64,000 nt of DNA from Palaemon carinicauda (GCF_036898095.1 NC_090725.1:211953700-212017699); one strand, 5' to 3'. Numbered from the stretch's first letter, positions 24,854 through 38,408 are shown. The notes: a model not told the origin generated them from the sequence alone. Translations and numbers: made by a program.

Positions 24854-25919
24854 TTAAGAATTTTGTATTGAACAGTAAACGTCAAAACAGTTTTGCTCAG
24901 AGGGCAAAGATCCAGTAATTGAATATTACTGTTAGTTTTTCAAACTACAGTATTCGATAAAATCCACTCAGTAATTAGCCCGCTAAGTATTTTTTAAAAA
25001 TTCTTCTCATTACCTGTAGTTATACTACCTCTGCTAGTACAGTAATGTATGTACCAGTTGCACATGAATCGAAAGTCCTTCTACCTCAGTAGCTGCTTTG
25101 ATAAGTAAAACATTAAAGATAAGTTGAATTTTAATATTAAAATATCTATACTCGGTTGATACTCATATTACGTCTCTTTTGAAACTCCGTTTTATCAGTG
25201 TTTACCACTAAACTAAAAAATATCATATTTTCTTTGCTTTCAATTTATTTAGTTACCTAATAAAGTAATAAGACAATCTAACGGTTAATGGTAACAAACT
25301 AATGGCTTTGCCAAGCCATACTACCTTTGTCTTCTACCTCAAAGCCAAAACTAATCCTTATCACCTCGACGCTTTAAGTCAGTGGAGATGAGGGTGGCCA
25401 TGTATATGAACATCAGATGACTGTACAGAACAGGCAAAATTTAATATCAAATTTTCGTTAACTTCTAAGAACCTCCCCTGATGTTCATACTGTTGACTCC
25501 CTCTCTCTGAGGGAGGCCTGTTCCCAGTGAAGGAAAGATATATTATTTTTCATGAACCTTCCTTAATGTTCATATAGCTTTTTTGCCAGAAGCACGGTTT
25601 AATCAGCATTTACTCATAAGTTTTTTAATCTTAAAACTTGTCTATTTTCTTTCCCTTCAATAAACACATGCCCTTAGTAAAGGTAAGAAAATTCAGGGAA
25701 ATGGTAAATTATGAGCCAGTGTCTCTACGTTTGTTCAGTTTCTCAGTCGTTTTAGTTGAGTTCATACACTCTCCATATTGCTTGTTTATTAGTGCACATA
25801 AAGATGCCATCTCTGGTTTATTTAGCAATTACAGAGAAGAGTGTGCACAGGAATCGTTTCTGGAAGATCACTTCGCATTTCCTTTGTGCATTGCGTTGGG
25901 GGCAAAAATGATTTAAATA
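24854..25919. other. Intron 3 sequence without recognisable features
   Basis: Between DIRS A and an old DIRS-like remnant. A 92-codon open frame at 25638-25916 matches no family I know. Confidence 0.4.
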
Positions 25920-26840
25920 ATTGTTGTGAAAAGTGCTTTTCTTTTATGGAAAATTTTTCTTTCAGTGGTTGATGATCAATTTATCGGTTCAAAGTGCAAA
26001 ACAAAACTTGCTGTTAGTTCAAGAAAAAAGTGAGAAAAATAAACTAGTTAATTACAGTGGCAATAACAACGATAATGAAACCCCACCACCTTTAGACAAT
26101 TCGCATAATCGGTCAACTTTTGATTGTAATTGGCTTCATAAGATCTTGACATCACCAGCTTCCTTGGTAAAAGTTCAGAAGTCCAGTGATTCCTCTCTTT
26201 AAAGCAGTAACTGGTCCTACCTACCCCATTACCAAACTGAACCTAACTTCCCAAGTTGAATCTAATGTTAATAGTGTTTCGTTTGGTGAGGGTTCTGAAA
26301 GTTTACTGCTTATTAAAAATTTGGAAGCCTATTACAGAGCTTCAAATTATTTAATTACCTTAGACCCTTCTGCTGATAAACCCCTGCAATGCTGCAATCC
26401 TAATCATTCTTTAAGACAACTAGATTGCGAGGCAGAAAACCGAGTAGGTAGTCTAGATCCTAATATCCCTCCACTCGCTGAAGTAAGTGCTCCCAAACTA
26501 TATCGTATTACATAAGTGGATGGTATGGCATATCATATGATTCCCTAAAATCTTGATCAGATGAATGAAATTTTAACTAAACTCAATTATTTTCATCATG
26601 TTTTGTGTGGCATTGTGTTCCAATTGCTTGTAAGCTTAGACAATAGCTCATCACGGGTTAACTTTTGCTCAGAGAGCGCATGCTTCAATCTCCTCAAACA
26701 ACCTCTCTCATCAAGGATAATTCATCCAAACCCATCCGTACAAAATATGACCCCATGGTGACTATGCAATCTATCCTCAGAAACAAAGGGGTTCCAAACC
26801 CCTCTACATTGTATATTATAGGTTAGCAAATACCAACTTG
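25920..26840 (+). pseudogene. Old DIRS-like gag remnant
   Basis: Three broken frames on the plus strand (about 25933-26202, 26186-26515 and 26561-26761). The AENRVGSLDPNIPPLAEVS signature is shared with remnants at 12186, 16695 (minus) and 29581. The family assignment to DIRS rests on the pol-like sequence that follows the related copies at 29290 and 51240; here no pol is visible. Confidence 0.5.
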
Positions 26841-27388
26841 TTAGGCCATTGAGCTACAGCCAAACCCCTAACCAAAGAATGTAGCCACACTTCTTATACA
26901 GAATAATGAAACTTGACCAACAAGTCTTTCATTAGATTTGGATCTAACTAATTGAGCCAGGGTGACCTAACTTCAAACGAAATGACATTGCATTTTGTGA
27001 AGATAACAATTTGGCAGAAATTTCACAAAAAAATAAGTTGCAAGGGTAAACATTGATAAAACTAAGCTTCTATAGAAGTAATAGGATCAGCAGGGATAAT
27101 TCATAGAAATAATTGTAAACACATTAAAATGCATAAATTTATGTTCAATACTTAAGGAATCAATGATCACGTTTTTGTTCAGAAATTTCATATCACTGAA
27201 TATTAAGAGAAAAGAACAATAATTACAGAAAAACTTGCAATAGTAAACCAGCACAATAAATCCAATTGATATGCAAGCCAATCTTTTATAAATAATATAG
27301 TCTTTTCAATATAAATATTAACGTTTTTGAACCTTGAAGCATATTTTGCATTACTGTACCAAAACATAAACAAAGCTGATTTACTAAC

Positions 27389-27501
27389 CACAGTCATAAT
27401 CATATGAACAACACTTTCCAAGCCGATAAAGGGGTCTGCAGCCCATTGGATGTGGACGGAATAAATCAGGGCACTCGACTGATGCACAAACAATCTCTGG
27501 C
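27389..27501 (-). CDS. VWC-repeat protein, exon 3 (second half of module 2)
   Basis: The exon is 113 bp, with acceptor tattggcag and donor gttagt, entering in phase 2 and leaving in phase 1. It encodes IVCASVECPDLFRPHPMGC followed by RPLYRLGKCCSYDYDC, supplying cysteines 5 to 10 of the module begun in exon 2, 21 kb upstream. The intron between them carries RTE LINEs, the MULE and DIRS element B. The donor GTTAGT is also used by exon 4. A near copy of the acceptor and the first exon bases lies about 45 bp upstream in the intron. Confidence 0.8.
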
Positions 27502-27580
27502 CTGCCAATACATAACTTATTTAAACAGATGCATCAATCTCTGGCCTATCAACACATAATATGTTCATACAGAGGCATTT
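27491..27580 (-). repeat. Duplicated splice-acceptor segment at exon 3
   Basis: AATCTCTGGCCT at 27492 recurs at 27537 with similar flanks (GCCAATACATAA versus ATCAACACATAA). On the minus strand this makes two acceptor-like copies about 45 bp apart, ending CAG and TAG before GCCAGAGATTG. Confidence 0.6.
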
Positions 27581-29289
27581 AATGCAAATAATGTACAGTC
27601 TAAATTAAAAATTAATACATAAAGACAAAGGTACTTATTTATATTAAAACTGCGGGCATATAAAATAATTCTGACCTTATTAAAGTAAATGAAGAACTAA
27701 GTAATAGCAGACTAAAACTAAAATCATAATATATGATGCAGGTAATAAAAAGTGTATATAATGATTGGATCAACACTTCAAACCAATAAAAACTAACAAA
27801 TTCTAAACATAAATCATCAAGCATAAGAATCCCAAGAAACCAAGGTAAAAGACATCAGCTCTCCTTCATTGTATGTCTATTATATTGTGGATATTAGTTT
27901 ATACTAATTTTGGTAAGTCTTAAGCAGTTACAAGGAATAAGAAGTATAACAACATGAGGTCCTGAAGAGGCCAATAAATGCATATAAAGCATAATGCTAT
28001 AAATTTCAGCTTGTTAACGCCATATGTACAATTAAGAGATTATTTTGTAATTAAAGTTTAAGCTTCCCACAAGGATATGCCTACATATAAGTTTTAGCTT
28101 CTCATTAATAGGCCACTTCATTTTGAATAAATCCATGATATCAAAGTACAGTAGCAATTGGGAAATTCACCCACAAGTAGAATGTGAAAAGGTGTTAAGT
28201 TCTCAAAAAGTTCTCCTGAATGAAACAAATTACTCTTATCTCAAAAATAGTTTGGGGAAGAAAAGTTTCTAGAGCAAGGCACTCAATAATAACCTATTCC
28301 ACCTAGAGTATATAATGTACCTGTTGATACCAAAAAATATCCATGTGAGAGATTGCAAGAATAGTCACCTCAACCTGAAGTTGATGTAGAGACTTGCAGG
28401 CAAGCATTTCTGATACAATAATGCAAGTCCATGGCTTAATATGTGATTGATTGATTAATTGATTTAAAGTTTTCTGGTATGTATTGTATTGCATTTCATT
28501 ACAAAAATGTTTAAAATTTGGTATATAAGGCTAATTTTCAGAATCTTATTTATTATCTTATTACTTTACCCAACATTCATGTGCTATTTTTACAAAGAAG
28601 TGACAAGATTTATACAAATAATTCTACATATCCTGGTGTTCTATTGCTATTGTTGAGGAGAGTCCAATGCCTTGGATCTATCTTAGCCCTCCTCAGCTGT
28701 CTCACAGGCAAACAATTCAAACCTTTATAGTTCATAGGAACCAACTAATAAAGGGATAATTCTAAATAATCCATTTTTGGTGTTAGAATGCTGCAAGGCC
28801 CCAAGGACTTTCTTGTTAAAGGTTAGACCAGGGAAACCCAAAATGATATAAAATACTAAAGAATATATTGTCTTCCCTGCTTCAAGGCCAGGGAATCAAC
28901 ATGCCAACCATAGACTCTGTTAATATTTTGGAGACTCACATGTTCAGATTCTACTGTATCTCTCACATCACCTCCAATGCTGAAATTATCTACAAACAGG
29001 TTTTTAGTGCTTTTAGAGATGACTTCTCATAAATTTCTTTATAGTTACTGTACAGATATTCAAGGGAATTGTTTCTGGGTGGTCAAGATCAGGATTCTCT
29101 GTTTGTCTAGTATCAAGAACAGTATTGTAATTTAAATAACCATTATGAGGAGTGAAAAGGTCTCACTGTTCCTCATATGATAAAAGTGTGTTCCTATGGT
29201 TGCTGACCAAATTAAAATTTCAAGCATAAAAGAAAACTTTCTTTGTTCTCCTGAGAAAATACATATAAGATACACCTCCTTGATTATAG
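27581..29289. other. Intron 2 sequence without recognisable features
   Basis: AT-rich; nothing recognised. Confidence 0.4.
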
Positions 29290-31100
29290 TAGGGATGATG
29301 ATGATGATGACAATGTTATACCAAAACTGAATTCCAGTTGGCCCTATGGGTCTAATTTTGATATTGATGAGCTTCTAAAACTCTCAACTTCTTTGGCTTC
29401 TTTTGAGATATCTAAGAGGGCCAATGAGTCATCAGTTAAAGACAGTACATCTGAACTAACCGGCCCTATTTCAAACTCTAGCCTGACTTCTTAAGTAGAG
29501 TCTACAGTAATGGTTCTAGTGCTCCTTCCTATATTGGTTCTGATGGTGAAATCTTAATCACTATTTTAGAGAACTAAATTTTGAGGTGTCTGGATCCTAT
29601 TATTGCACCACTCGCTTTAGTAAGCACTCAAAACAAACTTCTTATTTCATATGTGGATGGTGTGACTTATCTTAGAACAAAATATCTGTTTAGGTTTCAG
29701 CATAAAATGATTGGTTGTACTATATTTCAGATGGCAGTGCCCATCCTTAGCTTAAAAGTTCGCCCACTATCTCATCATCCACCCACTAGCTCATTATGGG
29801 TTAACACAACCGTTGTAATGAGTCCCTTGAAAAATATATACCGCATAGTTCCTGTACAAAATAAACAGTGGGAAAAAAACAGGAATACTGCTAAGTAAAG
29901 TAAGTAATATTTATGATCATCCTTCAGAACTGGAGGATTAGGATGAAGAAAAAACAAGAGGAAGTTCACGACTCTAATGAGGTGTCTCTTTAAATCATTA
30001 AGGAAAATCACTTCTGAAAGGTATCCAAATAATTTGCTTAAGGTATGTTCTGATACTGCTTATTCTTCCAAGACAATAAAAATGGCTACTTCTAAGATAC
30101 CTAAATTTTTTCAAATAATTTTGGATAGAATCGATAAATTATTTCAAATGCAAAGAAAGGCTAGTGATACTAGTTTTCATTTGATGTTAAAGCCTTCTAT
30201 GTCATAAAGATGTTATGAATCATATAAGATGAATCAATAACCAAATCTTGTTCTAGATTACGACTTAATCTCTTCCCTTGAACCCATCAATAAGGGTAAT
30301 AAATATTTCTAAAAGCAGGGTTTCAAGGGGGTTTATTAAAGAGATACTGTTTGTCGGTAGTAGAATAGGAAGAACTTTTTATATACTCTCCTTTGCAGAT
30401 TCTATAGTATGAGATATTTCTAGTCGTACAGAATAGAAATTTGAAGGCCATCAGGATTTAATTTTTGATTTAGATTATCTGACTTGTTTAGATAAAACTG
30501 ATTCAGATTGGGTTTCTGAGGTTTTATCAGCCTTTGTGTGTTTTACGATTAAAAGAAGAGTAACATGTATGTGCTTCTACATCTGCATGCCAGTTCTAAA
30601 AGTCTCGAACCACAACAAGTTTACAGATCTCACAAAGTTTTTGATGAAGACACCCTCGACAGTTTTGGCGGTGATAGAGAAGGGAGATTGGAAGATTTCA
30701 ATAGCCATCATATATGCATATTTTTGCATCCCTAAGGTGTATCTCCAGCTTACAATAATTAAGGTGTTACTGATGATACACTAGTCTACTCTCAACCATC
30801 TGGAAGATTGTGGTTGGGATGACAGTGCTAGACCATAAAACATGCTTTATGGCCAAAATGTTCATATATAACGAATCTATGCAGGATATATTGCTGAATG
30901 GGGATTGACCCTACCCCAAAAATTGTAATTCCTTTTTAAGAGTTATCCTAAAGAGTTTGAAGAATTCAAGGAACTCTAAGGGTTTTGTGAGGCCTTTCTC
31001 TTCAAGAATTGGGAGGCTTGTGTAGAAATACATCAACTGTGTGACAATTTCCCTACTATTCCAGTCACTTAGGATAGCATTTTAGTGTCTGGCAGACACT
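29290..31100 (+). mobile_element. Decayed DIRS-like element (gag and RT fragment)
   Basis: Starts with an acidic run (GATGAT repeats) and Gag-like sequence. CLDPIIAPLALVS...YVDGVTYL (29590-29680) matches the remnant at 26450-26540. The RT palm start is visible at about 30610-30730 (NKFTDLTKFLMKTPSTVLA, then EKGDWKIS). No intact frame remains. It has the same layout as the remnant at 51240-53735. Confidence 0.5.
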
Positions 31101-32080
31101 TTTTAATCTAGTGTTTGTCCTCTCTGGAAGTGGGAACTGCTGAAGGATTCTAGATTGCTTATTGTCTACTGCATTGTATGATTACATGTTCAAGATGTAA
31201 GAGTAACTACCAATATATCCTCCCTATCATTTGGAATGTTTTGGCATAAAGTGCAACACAAAAACATTACATTATGCTAAAGATTGGTGGCGTTGAGCCA
31301 ACACTAGCCAATACTCCAGAGAAAAGTCCAAGTGCAGATCAGACCAGGAGTAAAGAGGAAGTAGTTTGCTTAAAGGAACTTGAGATTTAAATATTGGAAG
31401 CATTACGATAGCACTAGTATACACCACGATTCGTCTACTTTAGGCATTAAGTCAAATACAAGGTTGGAACCCGGCATTACCAAATTATTGATGGTTATGG
31501 AGTTATATTAAAATAATTACTGCATGTCTAATGCATGGCATAAAACTGTCTGGTTAAACCATGCAACTTTAAAGGATTGAACTGTTGACCTGTTGGGAAG
31601 CTTGAAAGGGTCAAGCTGGTCACAATGTCTTGGCATCTCCTTGCTATGGCAGCTACTGCACTAGGTTAACAAAAACAAAACTTTCTTTGGTTATGGCCAC
31701 ATCTTTTCACTTTTTCAATGAAATAGCACACGAATTTCAGCTATGAGTCATCAATATAATTAATGTAATATCAAGTTAAATGGCAAACTTAATTCAAAAC
31801 CATTTTTCAGATAGAATAAATATAACACAGGTAAAATGAATTACTATTTTAGAGTAAATATGTTCTGCTCTTTATGCCATTCAAAAGAAACCATATTGAA
31901 ATTGTATTCTTATTAAATATTACATATATGTATATATGAGGAATAATATAGGAAAATGAATTATCATACATATTTCTGGGAAGTATATAATCATAATTGA
32001 TATTTTCTCAATAGATTTTTTCCCGTATAAAAAAGAGCACTTTCACTCAAATGAAAGGCAGCTTGAATATCAAAGAAGTG
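31101..32080. other. Intron 2 sequence, possibly decayed retroelement
   Basis: Some stretches to about 31700 may be the far decayed 3' part of the preceding DIRS-like element, but no motif can be pointed to. Confidence 0.3.
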
Positions 32081-32232
32081 GTAGGCGGTATATTACTGTG
32101 CTAGGCGGTACATTACCATGCTAGGCGGTATATTACCTTGTTAGGCCGTATATTACCTTGCTAGGCGGTATATTACCGTGCTAGGCGGTATATACCGGGC
32201 TAGGTGGTATATACCGTTCTAAGCAGTATATC
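32081..32232. repeat. 20-bp minisatellite
   Basis: About seven and a half units of CTAGGCGGTATATTACCGTG. The first five are exactly 20 bp with few changes; later ones are 19-20 bp. Confidence 0.92.
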
Positions 32233-32399
32233 TTAGTAATTTATGTTTGCCTACGGGTATACTCGTATAGGAGGATGAACAACCTGATAGAGTAATGAGA
32301 ACTTTGGGTGTGGAGGAAATGTCCCCCTAAGTCTCGATGAAGTCACTGGCAGCAGGGTGACGGATTGGGTTTAAGGCGATGGACAAACTGTCTCTTCGG

Positions 32400-32755
32400 C
32401 TTTTACTCCTTATGCCTGGCGGTTAATCTTATTAGAATTAGTATGGACCGGCAGGGGTCACTTGCCTTAGTTAGATAGCCACTGCTACATCACAATGAAT
32501 CCTCTATGGATTTAGTCAGACATGGAGAGAGAATATTGCAGAATGGGCCCCAGTCCATGGCGTAGAGGGGTGGTAAGAATCTCCTGGTTTATAAATACTA
32601 AAGAAGAATTGAAAATAGGTAATTGGAATGTTAGAACCATGAATCAGATTGGGAAGTTAAAGCAAGTGGAGAGTGAACTTATGAAATATAGTTTGGATAT
32701 CTTGGCCCTAAGTGAAACCCGTTGTAAGGGGATTAGTAAGGAAACATTAGACTAA

Positions 32756-32828
<73 letters not shown>

Positions 32829-34185
32829 ACTCAGGAAGATCAGATGGAGTTGGAAGAGAAGGGATAGGAATGATGATGACACCAAGAGCAGATAAGGCAT
32901 TAACCGAATGGAGAGCAAAAATAGTAGATTGTTACTGGCAAAGTTCAAATCAAAGCAGTGCAATATGAGTATTACAGTTTGCTATGCCCCAACAAACGAT
33001 TCTCCTGAAGAAGGGAAAGACAAATACTATGAAGAACTGCAAAGTGTAATAGATGAGATCCCTGAGAGAGATATGAAAATTGTGATTGGCGATTTCAATG
33101 CTAAAGTTGGAAGCAATAATCAAGGGATAGAGAATGTGATGGGTGTCGAGGGTATTGGCGAAGTTACAAATGAAAATGGAGAACATTTCATAAGTTTCTG
33201 TTCAGCAAACAATCTTGTCTAAAAGTATACATGGACTTCACCATGTGGCAACTACAAAAATCAGATATATCACATTGCCATTAATAAATAGGGGAAGGAG
33301 GACAGAAATGTAGAGGTGCAGGTATTGGTAGTGATCACCAGCTCCTCATTGCAACACTGAAATTAAAACAGAAAGCACCCAACAGAAAGATGGATAGAAT
33401 ACCTATGTTTGATATATAGCTTTTAGAAGAAGAACACAAAAACATTAGCAATTGAATGTAGGAATCAATTTGCTGTCTTAGAGACATTAAGAGACAAAGA
33501 ACAGACAATTAATGAAGAATGGTGTGATATTAAGAATATATATCAGTCAGTTGGTAGTGAAGTCTTAGGACACGCAGTTACAAGGAGAAAGCCATGGATA
33601 TCAGAAAAGCCAGGAAAGACTGGAGAGATTATTTAGACAGTAAAGCAGATGAGGCTGACAAAGCTATAAATTCAGGAAGTGGCTATGGTGTAAGAATCAC
33701 TCATAGAATTATTAATGAAATCTCGACTGGGGCAAGGAAGAAGAAGCGTTTACCCATCAAAAAGAGAGATGGTTCTGTTATAGCAACAAAAGGTGAAGAA
33801 AAACAACGTTGGATGGAACACTTTAGTGAGGTTGTGAATAGGAGATATGAAGGGAATAATTTGATTGATATACCTGAAGCTGATAAAGACCTTGATGTCT
33901 CCATGAAAGGTTTCAGTGGGTTTGAAGTCGAAGCTATTCTTAAAAACCTAAAGAGATGGAAAGCTCCGGGATACAATGGAATAACTGACGAGATGATAAT
34001 GGCCAAAAAAGAAGTGACGCCCAGACTACTTACTAGATTATTTTGTAGAATGTGGCATAAAGAGGAAAACCCTGATTAATGAGAGTTAGGAGTGTTGGCG
34101 AAAATAGCAAAAAAAAAAAAAAAAAGATCTGACTGATTGCGATAATTACGGAGGCATAACACTTACGTCAGTTATTATGAAAATA
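32400..34185 (+). mobile_element. RTE-like LINE, 5' part
   Basis: The plus strand encodes the apurinic-type endonuclease start (LKIGNWNVRTMNQIGKL, then ILALSETRCKG) and, after an expanded (TA)n at 32759-32826, NMSITVCYAPTND, IVIGDFNAKVG (catalytic Asp and Asn visible) and decayed sequence. The linker follows at 33594-34079 (RRYEGNNLIDIPEADKDL, then LKRWKAPGYNGITDEM). The copy breaks off near 34185, at an RT start like DCDNYRGIT. Frameshifts and stops are present. Confidence 0.78.
32759..32826. repeat. (TA)n microsatellite
   Basis: About 68 bp of pure AT dinucleotide inside the endonuclease region of the RTE-like LINE. Confidence 0.98.
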
Positions 34186-34477
34186 TATACTAAAGAGACT
34201 GGAGAGAAAGACTGGTGAAAAGATTTGACAAAGTTAAAGTAAGCCATCAAATTGTTTTTATTTCCCATGTGGATTTTTCAGGCCTCTGGACAGAGTACAG
34301 GTTTTTGCATTTAGAGTGAAGGTATGAGAATTACATCATCAAAGTTATTAACAGGGTGTTTGTGCCTTTAGTGATAGTGCTCCTTTTCCTCCCCTGCTTT
34401 TTGCATAAATGTTGTGGAGAGACTTTCCCCGAACAAGTTCCCACTCAATTAAATAAAAATATTTCTCCACCCTCCCC

Positions 34478-36050
34478 CTAACCATTGATCTCATCCACAT
34501 ATGGTACTCGGGTAATCTCTCTTATAGTTTCATTTATAATCCTGTTCTGCCATTCAACTCCCAATATTCTTCTGAAGGGTTTGTTCTCAAATCTACAAAA
34601 TCTGTTGGATATCATTTCATTGTCATACCACGACTCATGTCCATACAGTAACACTGATCTCACTAAGCTGATATATAGCCTGACTTTTATATGTATTTTC
34701 TGGCGATTTGATTTTCCAAAATTTTACTTAACCTAGCCATTGTCTGATTGGCATTTTTCAATCTTTCATTAAACTCCAAATCTAAAGACCTTGTATTAGA
34801 GATAATAGCTCCTAAATATTTAAATGATTCCACTTCATTATTCCTTTCTCATTCCAATAATATTTCATCTTCCATTGCATATTCCATTCTCATCATCTCT
34901 GTCTTTCTTCTGTTTATTTTGACCCCAACCTCATGTGATATTTCATGCATTTCGGTAAGCAAGCTTTGCAAGTTCCTGTGGAATTTTGATAATAAAGACA
35001 GCATCATCAGCATACCCTAAGTCCACTAATTTCCAGTTACCAATCCAGTCCAATCCTTCACTGCCATCCCAAACTGTTCTAGGCATTACAAAACCCATGA
35101 GGAGGATAAACGACATAAGAGACAACGCAGTACCTTGGAATACCCCACTCCTCACTGGAAATTCATTTGATAGGACTTCACTAATATCAACTTTGCACTT
35201 GCTATGCTCATGAACAGACAATGAAATTTACATATTTAAGAGGAACTCCAAAATAACGCAGGACTCTCCACAAAATTGGCCAGTGCACACTATCAAAGGC
35301 CTTTTTTCAGTCCATAAATGCCATTAAAAGTGAATTTCTATATTCTATACATTGTATACATGTCTTAAAATGAAAATTAAATCAGTACAACTTCTACCTT
35401 CTCGAAATCCTACTTGCTCATCTCTCAGCTTTCCATCAATCTTTCTTAGTCTCTTTATAATGAGCATACTAAATATTTTCATGACAACTGACATAAGTGT
35501 GATGGCTCTTTAATTCTTGCAATCAATCAGATCTCCTTTCTTTGCCATTTTCACCAACACTAATAGCTCCCCTTCATCAGGTTTTGCCTCTTCATGCCAC
35601 ATTCTACCAAAATATTCTGGGAGTCACTTCATTTTCTGACATAAACATCTCAACAGTTATTCCATCATATCCAGGGGCTTTCCATGGGCACATCTACAGC
35701 TTTCTTAGCTTCAGGTATATCAGTCAAATTATTCCCATCATATCTCCTATTCATGACCTCACTAGAGAGTTCCATCCAACATTGCCTTTCTTAATTTTCT
35801 GTTGTTATAACAGATTCATCTTTCTTTTTGAGAGTATGCTTTTTTTGTCTCAGTAGAGATTTCATTAATAATTCTAAGAGCAATTCTTACACCATAGCCG
35901 TTCCCTGAATTCATAGCTTTGTCAGCCTCATCTGCTTTTTCTGGCTAAATAATCTCTCCAGTCATTTCTGGCTTTTCTTTTGACTTCACTTTCAGTACTG
36001 AAATACTTAGCATGCTCTTCCTTGTAATTTTGTCTCCTTTTTATAGTATA
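34478..36050 (-). mobile_element. RTE-like LINE, inverted copy (linker and RT)
   Basis: The minus strand has the same linker as 33594-34079 (about 36000-35470), then RT: EQVGFREGRSCTDL, SGVFQGTALS, LGYADDAVFI (35080-35000 region) and the C-terminal LLYGHESW...RRILGVEWQNRI (34663-34478). Stops and frameshifts break it. About 550 bp overlap in content with the plus-strand copy, so the two are separate insertions rather than one inverted element. Confidence 0.75.
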
Positions 36051-36463
36051 CCAAGTATCATTTGATACACATGGTTTCATCTTATAACTGCATGTCCCGA
36101 AGCTTCACAACCTACTGTTTAGGTAATTTAAGAGATATTAAGAGAACTGTTATTATGAAATACTATATTTATCTATTAATATCTATAATTGTCACAGAAC
36201 TGTATGTAAAATTATGCACAACCATTTCAATGTTTGTAAGAATCATCATCAGTGATCTATAACAAGATGGCACTCTTTGTGTTTGTGTGTGCGAGTAGGG
36301 GGGTTGGGAGTTATTACCTTCATGTATTATCACATGATTGCCACTAGATTCAGGTAGCTATAATGCATCAATGTTATACATTTATTAAAGAAATTCCAAT
36401 TAATTTTAATTTTGCTACCAATAGATTTACTTAATCCAGTAAAGGGATGTGCAATGTATATTC

Positions 36464-36572
36464 CTGAAGGAGTGTAGGTGCTATGAAAATTTTCCAGAAG
36501 ATTCTGTCCCAGAAAATTTGGTCCTGAAAACTCATTATCAGAAAACTCGGTCCCAGAAAATTTCTAAAAGGA

Positions 36573-36634
<62 letters not shown>

Positions 36635-36780
36635 CATTACTATTATTATGTATATTATGTATAGCCTATTACTGAAGGAGTGTAGGTGTTATGAAAATTT
36701 TCCAGAAGATTCTGTCCCAGAAAATTTGGTCCTGAAAACTCATTATCAGAAAATTCGGTCCCAGAAAATTTCTAAAAGGA

Positions 36781-36839
<59 letters not shown>

Positions 36840-36988
36840 TGAAGGAGTGTAGGTGTTATGAAAATTTGCCAGAAGATTCGGTCCCAGAAAATTTGGTCCT
36901 GAAAACTCATTATCAGAAAAATCGGTCCCAGGAAATTTCTAAAAGGAATTATTATTATTATTATCATTATTATTATTATTATTATTAA
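36464..36988. repeat. MULE left terminal region, three tandem units with (ATT)n
   Basis: Three copies (36464-36642, 36673-36837, 36838-36988) each begin CTGAAGGAGTGTAGGTG and contain iterations of a 17-bp motif close to TCGGTCCCAGAAAATTT, then end in (ATT)n. The first copy is separated from the second by about 30 bp. The same motif in inverted orientation lies at 47735-48020, on the other side of the transposase. Confidence 0.75.
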
Positions 36989-37439
36989 ACATAACTTAGC
37001 TGGAAAAGGACACAGAAACAAATGGAAAATATTATGGCAGAAGAAAAGATAATCATATTTCTACCAATAACTTTGACTTATTTAGATTAGAGATTAATTG
37101 CTCAACAATCCAAACAAGATGCTTTACAAGATCAGCAAGAGTGTGAGAACTTTGTGAGTCTGGGTTTGGTTTACAAACTGGGAACAAAGGGGTACATGGT
37201 AATAAATGATGTTTTTAACATTAAGTTGGGTAGTTTTGTAATATAGGACTTTAAGCACTTGTAATGGTATTTGACAAAGATAATTTGTGTACTTTCATTA
37301 ACATTCATTGACACCGCCTATTATGGGTATTTACAAAACTTTACTTAACATTTGTAACTCCAGGATAAACACAATTTTCCTTTTTGACGAACCCCAAAAT
37401 GGCTGCAAAATATTTAAAAAGTGAATAAAAACAAAGATA

Positions 37440-38408
37440 AATTGATTGATAAAGTTAATTATGTTTATGACTTTCATAAGTTTAGTTCCGACAAGACAAA
37501 GAAATTGTGGCGTGTGAGAACCGTAACACAGGTCGTACTCGTGTTCGAACAGAGAATAAACCAGATGAACCTATAATTATTTCAGCAATCAAAATTCATG
37601 ACCATGAACCAATGCCGAATGTAGTGGAAGCTCGTCTTGCTATTTTAGCATTAAGAGAAAAGTTGCAGGATGGAGATGAAACAAGTACTCGGTGCTCATT
37701 TTCGAAGCTACAAGCAACATTAGGGAGAATGCAAAATATGAATTACCACAGTTACAAATGGTTTCTAAAAGCATTACAAACTGGCACAATAAAGTTTATT
37801 GTGCTTCTCCTTTGCCTCTTCAACGAACATGATTTCAAGTACCTGATACTTTTAAATACTTATACGGCAGTCATTTGTTCCTGCAATGCGACACAGGCAG
37901 TGATGATGAAATGCGGATTTTAATCTTCGTCTCAGATGAATGTTTTCAGCAAATTGAAAATACACCAATTTTAGCAATGGATGGCACATTTAATCCCCAA
38001 GTATATGGTATCAGCTATTCACAATTCATGCCTTCATAAATGGTGGATATTATCCTAGAGCTTTCATTTTATTGCCTGACAAAACTGAAGCAATATATGA
38101 CAGACGTTTTCTTGAATTATTAAAATTGCAACCAAATATTAACCCACGTCAAGTTTTGATTGGCTTTGAATGAGCAATTCGTAACAGCCGTGACAATATC
38201 TTTACTGAAAGCAGCAGCCAAGGTTGTTTATTTCATTTTTACCAGACTGTTTGCATGAAAATATGCCAACTAGGATACAAAGTTCAACATAGTACTGATG
38301 GTTGTTTTGCCTCAAAAATAAAATGTTTTGTGCCCTTGCATTTTTACCACCAGAAGACGTAATTGATACTATGAAGATCTATGTGAGGATGAATCAATTC
38401 CAATGGAC
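37440..38408 (+). pseudogene. MULE transposase, N-terminal and catalytic part
   Basis: Begins with a FLYWCH-type zinc-finger stretch (SSDKTKKLWRCENRN and later the H-x-H in KIHDHEP), followed by LAILALREKL. After frameshifts the DDE-type catalytic part is recognisable: LAMDGTFNP (first Asp), INGGYYPRAFILLPDKTEA, and a second motif where the usual Asp is Gly (LIGFE) followed by a stop. A CLFHFYQTV motif follows. The frame is cut at 38408 by DIRS B and resumes at 47087. It is inactive. Confidence 0.75.

Noticed and set aside
32081..32232. Regular short repeats as a possible CRISPR array
   Set aside because: The units are contiguous with no spacers and the context is eukaryotic.
32400..36050. 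The two RTE segments as one element with a 5' inversion (twin priming)
   Set aside because: Both contain the linker region over about 550 bp, so they overlap in content and must be two copies.
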